Source: Enhydrobacter aerosaccus
GTDB taxonomy: Bacteria; Pseudomonadota; Alphaproteobacteria; Reyranellales; Reyranellaceae
Length of the DNA stretch: 64,000 nucleotides
Direction: 5' to 3'
NCBI RefSeq assembly: GCF_900167455.1
Contig: NZ_FUWJ01000015.1
Coordinates: 1 to 64,000, forward strand
A program made the position numbers and the translations under genes. A model generated the notes under the pieces. That model was not told the DNA's origin, did no database searches, and saw nothing but the letters and a program-made list of their open reading frames with translations. Numbering within the stretch: the stretch's first letter is position 1; the number at the start of each line of letters is the position of its first letter. Below, one piece after another: positions 60,704 through 64,000 of the stretch.

Positions 60704-61996
60704 TCAGCGACCCTTCTTCCCTTCGCGCGGCAGCAGGGCGGTGAGGAAGCCGAGGCAGAGCAGGAACGGCGTCACCTGATAGACCGTGTCGATGCTGGTC
60801 ATGTCGGCGAGCTTGCCCAGTGCGGCGGCGCCGAGGCCGCCGAGGCCGAAGGAGAAGCCGAAGAACATGCCGGCCACCAGTCCGACGCGGCCCGGCATCA
60901 GCTCCTGGGCATAGACCAGGATCGCCGCGAAGGCCGACGACATGATCATCGCCACAGTGACGGCGAGCACGCCGGTCCAGAACAGGTTGGCATGCGGCAG
61001 CATCAGCGCGAAGGGCAGCGCGCCCAGGATCGAGAACCAGATCACCGGGATGCGGCCGATGCGGTCACCGACCCAGCCGCCCAGCAGCAGGCCGGCGACG
61101 ATGCCGAGCATGAAGGCGAACAGGTAGAACTGCGCCGTCTGCACCGAGAGATGGAATTTGTCGATCAGGTAGAAGGTGTAATAGGAGCCGAGGCTGGCCT
61201 GATAGACGTTCTTGGAGAACAGCAGCACGACCAGGATCGTGACGGCGAAGATCACGCGGCCGCGCGACAGGTTGTGCGTGGCTCCCTGTGCACCGGCGTG
61301 CGTGCCCGCCTGCGCGGCGGCGCCGGTTGCCTTGCGATGCGGCGTTGGCTGCACGGACCGTCGCGCGCGGTACCAGTGGCCGATCTGGAACAGGATGGTC
61401 ATGGCGATCAGGGCGGCGGCCGAGAACCAGCCGATGCTGCCCTGGCCGCGCGGCACGACGATGAAGGCGGCCAGCAGCGGTCCCGACGCCTGGCCGAGAT
61501 TGCCGCCGACCTGGAACAGCGACTGGGCGAGGCCATAGCGGCCGCCCGCCGCCATGCGCGCCACCCGCGAGGCCTCGGGATGGAACACCGACGAGCCCAT
61601 GCCGATCAGCGCCGCCGAGAACAGGATGACGGGATAGGAATGGGCCTGGGACATCGACAGCAGCCCGACCAGGGTGAAGCCCATGCCGACCATGAGGGAA
61701 TAGGGCTGCGGCTTGCGGTCGGTGTAGAGCCCGACCACCGGCTGCAGCATCGAGGCCGTGAACTGGAAGGCGAGCGTGATGAAGCCGACCTGGCTGAAGG
61801 ACAGGGCGTAGTTGTCCTTGAGGATCGGATACAGCGCCGGCACCAGCGACTGCATCATGTCGTTCAGCAGGTGGCAGAAGCTCAGCGTCAGGATGACGGC
61901 GAAGGTCGTGCTGTTGGCCGATGCGGATGCCGAAGCGGAGAGGGAGGGGCGGGCGGCAGTCGGAGCGGTTTCAGCCGCCATCGTATTGTCGGTCAT
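60704..61996 (-). CDS. MFS transporter, fosmidomycin-resistance (Fsr) type
   Basis: 430 aa with about 12 transmembrane segments. After a Ser/Ala-rich start come LSFCHLLNDMMQSLVPALYP, then FTASMLQPVVGLYTDRKPQP and GSSVFHPEASRVARMAAGGR, then YGLAQSLFQVGGNLGQASGP, which match the Fsr family of proton-driven efflux pumps. The substrate may be fosmidomycin or related drugs, or an unknown small molecule. Confidence 0.88.
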   Translation of the reverse strand: MTDNTMAAETAPTAARPSLSASASASANSTTFAVILTLSFCHLLNDMMQSLVPALYPILKDNYALSFSQVGFITLAFQFTASMLQPVVGLYTDRKPQPYSLMVGMGFTLVGLLSMSQAHSYPVILFSAALIGMGSSVFHPEASRVARMAAGGRYGLAQSLFQVGGNLGQASGPLLAAFIVVPRGQGSIGWFSAAALIAMTILFQIGHWYRARRSVQPTPHRKATGAAAQAGTHAGAQGATHNLSRGRVIFAVTILVVLLFSKNVYQASLGSYYTFYLIDKFHLSVQTAQFYLFAFMLGIVAGLLLGGWVGDRIGRIPVIWFSILGALPFALMLPHANLFWTGVLAVTVAMIMSSAFAAILVYAQELMPGRVGLVAGMFFGFSFGLGGLGAAALGKLADMTSIDTVYQVTPFLLCLGFLTALLPREGKKGR

Positions 61997-62841
61997 GCGG
62001 GCATCTTAAAAGGCAACGGGAGCCTCGACCATCGCAGCGATGCAGACCAGCCCTGCACGACATCGGCGGTTGCAGTGCAGCAGAGCCCGCGCGTCGCCCC
62101 CTCACTCGGCTTTGGGTAGGCCGATTCGCAAATGTCTCTCCGTCGTCCTGAGCGAAGCCGAGCGCAGCGAAGCGCAGCCGAAGGACCTTTTTTCCGGCGT
62201 CAACGCTGAACGCAGCACCGCCAAGACAGGCCCCTCGACTACGCCGCCCTTCGGGCGCCTCCGCTCGGGGTGACGATGGAACTTCACATCACCTCATGTC
62301 CCCCTCACCCCGCCTCTCCCCCTCGCGGGGGGAGAGGAGTCCGAAAAGATGCTGTCGCCTCTCATGTCCCTCTTCCCCTTGGGGGAGAGGTGAGGTGAGG
62401 GGGCGGCGGTGACTCATCGGAGCGCGCAACTCCAGTTGCGCTCATGATCTGATGCGCCCTTTCAGCGCGGAGGTATCCGCGCGCAGTGGTGCGCTCCCCT
62501 GAGCGTAGGCGACCATAATAGGGAGTGGGCGGCGGCGGGCTTAGGATGAGCGCGCCATGACGTCCGTCTTCTTTCCATCCCGTGCCCCTCGCGAGGCTCG
62601 CGAGCCTCGCGAGGAATGGCCTCCGATGCCGCAGGAGCAGCCTTTTACGCCGATCCTCGCGAGCCGGTTTTTTTTGAGTGAAGACCATTCCTGCCGGACC
62701 GCTCTTCCGGGACCGCGAGCTTCCGGCTCGCTCGAACGGTGTCGAGGGCGGCCGGGGAAGAGCGGGCTGGAAGCCCGCGGTCCAGCAAGAGGGCGGGACA
62801 TGGAACGGTGGCGGCGCGGCTGCGTTGTGCTGCAGCATCCG
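61997..62841. repeat. Repeat-rich intergenic region
   Basis: This 845-base stretch has several repeat types and no supported gene. Around 62140-62270 is a CCTGAGCGAAGCCGAGCGCA-like module and a CCCTTCGGGCGCCTCCGCTC-like module. Around 62290-62400 are CCCTCACCCCGCCTCTCCCC- and GGGGGAGAGGTGAGGTGAGG-type hairpin repeats. At about 62590-62620 are CGCGAGGCTCGCGAGCCTCG palindromes, and around 62708-62786 are imperfect inverted copies of GGACCGCGAGCTTCCGGCTC. These resemble dispersed intergenic repeat families of alphaproteobacteria. Confidence 0.65.
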
Positions 62842-64000
62842 ATGGCCGCGCAAAGCACTCCTACCGATGTTCCGGCGCGGCTCGATCGCCTGCCCTGGAG
62901 CCCGTTCCATCGCCTGGTCGTGGCGGCGCTGGGCATCACCTGGATTCTCGACGGGCTCGAAGTCACCCTCGCGGGCTCGGTCGCGGCGGCCTTGCAGACC
63001 AGCCCGCGCCTGCATCTCACCGCCGAGCAGGTCGGCCTCACCGGCAGCGCCTATCTCGCCGGTGCGATCGTCGGCTCGCTGTTCTTCGGCCATCTCACCG
63101 ACCGGCTCGGGCGCAAGAAGCTGTTCAACGTCACGCTCGGCGTCTATCTGCTGGCGACGGCGGCCACCGCCTTCTCGTGGAACTTCGAAAGCTTCCTGGT
63201 TTTCCGCTTCCTCACCGGCGCGGGCATCGGCGGCGAGTATTCGGCCATCAACTCGGCGATCCAGGAACTGATCCCGGCGCGGCTGCGCGGCCGCACCGAT
63301 CTCGCCATCAATGGCAGCTTCTGGATGGGCGCGGCGCTGGGCGCCTTGCTGTCGGTGCCGCTGCTCGATCCGGCGCTGTTCGCGCCCGATCTCGGCTGGC
63401 GTCTCGCCTTCGGCAGTGGTGCGGTGCTGGGGCTGTTCATCCTCTATCTGCGCCGCTTCCTGCCCGAGAGCCCGCGCTGGCTCATGCTCCACGGCCGCGC
63501 GGCGGAAGCCCGCAAGATCGTGGGCGAGATCGAGGAACGCGTCGTCGCCGGCACCGGCCAGCCCCTGCCGCCGGCGAAGGAGGGGCTGAGCATCGGCGCT
63601 CCGCACAAGGTGACGATGGGCTCCGTCGCGGCCACGCTGGTGCGGCGCTATCCCGGCCGCACGACGCTCGGCATCGTGCTGATGGCCTCGCAGGCCTTCA
63701 TCTACAACGCGATCTTCTTCACCTACGCGCTGGTGCTCACCAAGTTCTACGGGCTGCCGGCGGATCGCGTCGGCCTGCACATCCTACCGTTCGCGCTCGG
63801 CAACTTCCTGGGACCAGTCCTGCTCGGCCACTGGTTCGACACGTTCGGCCGCAAGCCGATGATCTGCATCACCTACAGTCTCGCCGGCCTGCTGCTGGGC
63901 GCGACCGCCTGGCTGTTCGATGCCGGGTTGCTCGACGCCACGCTGCAGACGGCGCTGTGGAGCATCGTCTTCTTCTTCGCCTCGGCGGCGGCGAGCGCTG
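62842..64000 (+). CDS. MFS transporter, cut by the window end
   Basis: About 386 codons are visible and the frame is open at the right edge. It is an MFS permease of the sugar/metabolite-proton symport type: ITWILDGLEVTLAGSVAAAL, then GSLFFGHLTDRLGRKKLFNV (motif A), FRFLTGAGIGGEYSAINSAI and FLPESPRWLMLHGRAAEAR are diagnostic. The loop DRLGRKK is intact. An in-frame ATG at 62800 has a GAGGG nearby and could be the start; 62842 is preferred because the earlier part lies next to repeats and is not conserved-looking. Confidence 0.88.
   Translation, partial: MAAQSTPTDVPARLDRLPWSPFHRLVVAALGITWILDGLEVTLAGSVAAALQTSPRLHLTAEQVGLTGSAYLAGAIVGSLFFGHLTDRLGRKKLFNVTLGVYLLATAATAFSWNFESFLVFRFLTGAGIGGEYSAINSAIQELIPARLRGRTDLAINGSFWMGAALGALLSVPLLDPALFAPDLGWRLAFGSGAVLGLFILYLRRFLPESPRWLMLHGRAAEARKIVGEIEERVVAGTGQPLPPAKEGLSIGAPHKVTMGSVAATLVRRYPGRTTLGIVLMASQAFIYNAIFFTYALVLTKFYGLPADRVGLHILPFALGNFLGPVLLGHWFDTFGRKPMICITYSLAGLLLGATAWLFDAGLLDATLQTALWSIVFFFASAAASA

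Noticed and set aside
62362..63780. 472-codon minus-strand frame opposite the last MFS transporter
   Set aside because: Antisense shadow; the plus-strand frame has all MFS motifs.
1..64000. CRISPR arrays, rRNA or tRNA genes, insertion sequences, integrase
   Set aside because: None seen: no regular direct-repeat spacing, no transposase or recombinase motifs, no conserved RNA gene segments.

Overview
The window is GC-rich, densely coded DNA from a Gram-negative bacterium, most likely an alphaproteobacterium (Rhodospirillales/Hyphomicrobiales-like; genus not determinable from sequence alone). The basis is codon usage, a cyd operon with a long Q-loop CydA, Tat and lipoprotein signals, FkbM/PhyH/GT41-rich surface-glycan genes, and intergenic repeats of the CCCTCTCCCC-hairpin kind that I associate with such genomes. 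No tRNA, rRNA, CRISPR array, integrase or transposase was seen.

The most striking content is a short-tailed (podovirus-type) virion gene set, all on the + strand and in normal virion order, but split into separated blocks by ordinary host genes. Block A (1478-2936) encodes the large terminase, possibly with an unknown gene at 637-1413. Block B (20130-22120) encodes a small virion-type protein and the portal. Block C (25391-35479) encodes a Bbp19-like protein, scaffold, major capsid, Bbp16-like cement protein, adaptor, nozzle, two internal/tail proteins, tail fibre, and a holin/endolysin/Rz/Rz1 lysis cassette. No integrase, repressor, replication gene or phage RNA polymerase is present in the window.

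Five virion transcription units begin just downstream of the same bipartite DNA element: TTGACGACCGGAAT, then 22-23 bases, then TATCTT or a variant. In four of the five, the start codon lies 6-7 bases after the TATCTT box, so the mRNAs are predicted to be leaderless. The pattern suggests a dispersed, co-regulated, domesticated phage element resembling a gene transfer agent (GTA). That is an inference, but both its parts, broken synteny and shared promoters, can be read directly from the sequence.

Host genes between blocks A and B include an outer-membrane protein start (1-200), the cydP-cydA-cydB-cydX operon, an SDR oxidoreductase, a PAS-domain protein, an O-antigen-ligase-like membrane protein, lrgAB, a kinase-like protein with a peptidoglycan-binding domain, a two-HTH regulator, an aldose-1-epimerase-like protein and a Tat-exported amidohydrolase. 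Between B and C lie a ClpP-like membrane protein and an SGNH hydrolase.

From 35.5 to 58.4 kb is a surface-polysaccharide region: two PhyH dioxygenases, several FkbM-type or sugar methyltransferases, a GT2-GT41 fusion, a B12-binding radical SAM enzyme, an ABC polysaccharide exporter, GT4 glycosyltransferases, the GDP-fucose pathway (gmd, fcl) and a Wzx-type flippase. A flavin monooxygenase and a PAP2 phosphatase are embedded in it. The end of the window holds a lipoprotein, a GNAT acetyltransferase, two small proteins, a fosmidomycin-resistance-type MFS pump, a repeat-rich intergenic stretch, and an MFS transporter cut by the window end.
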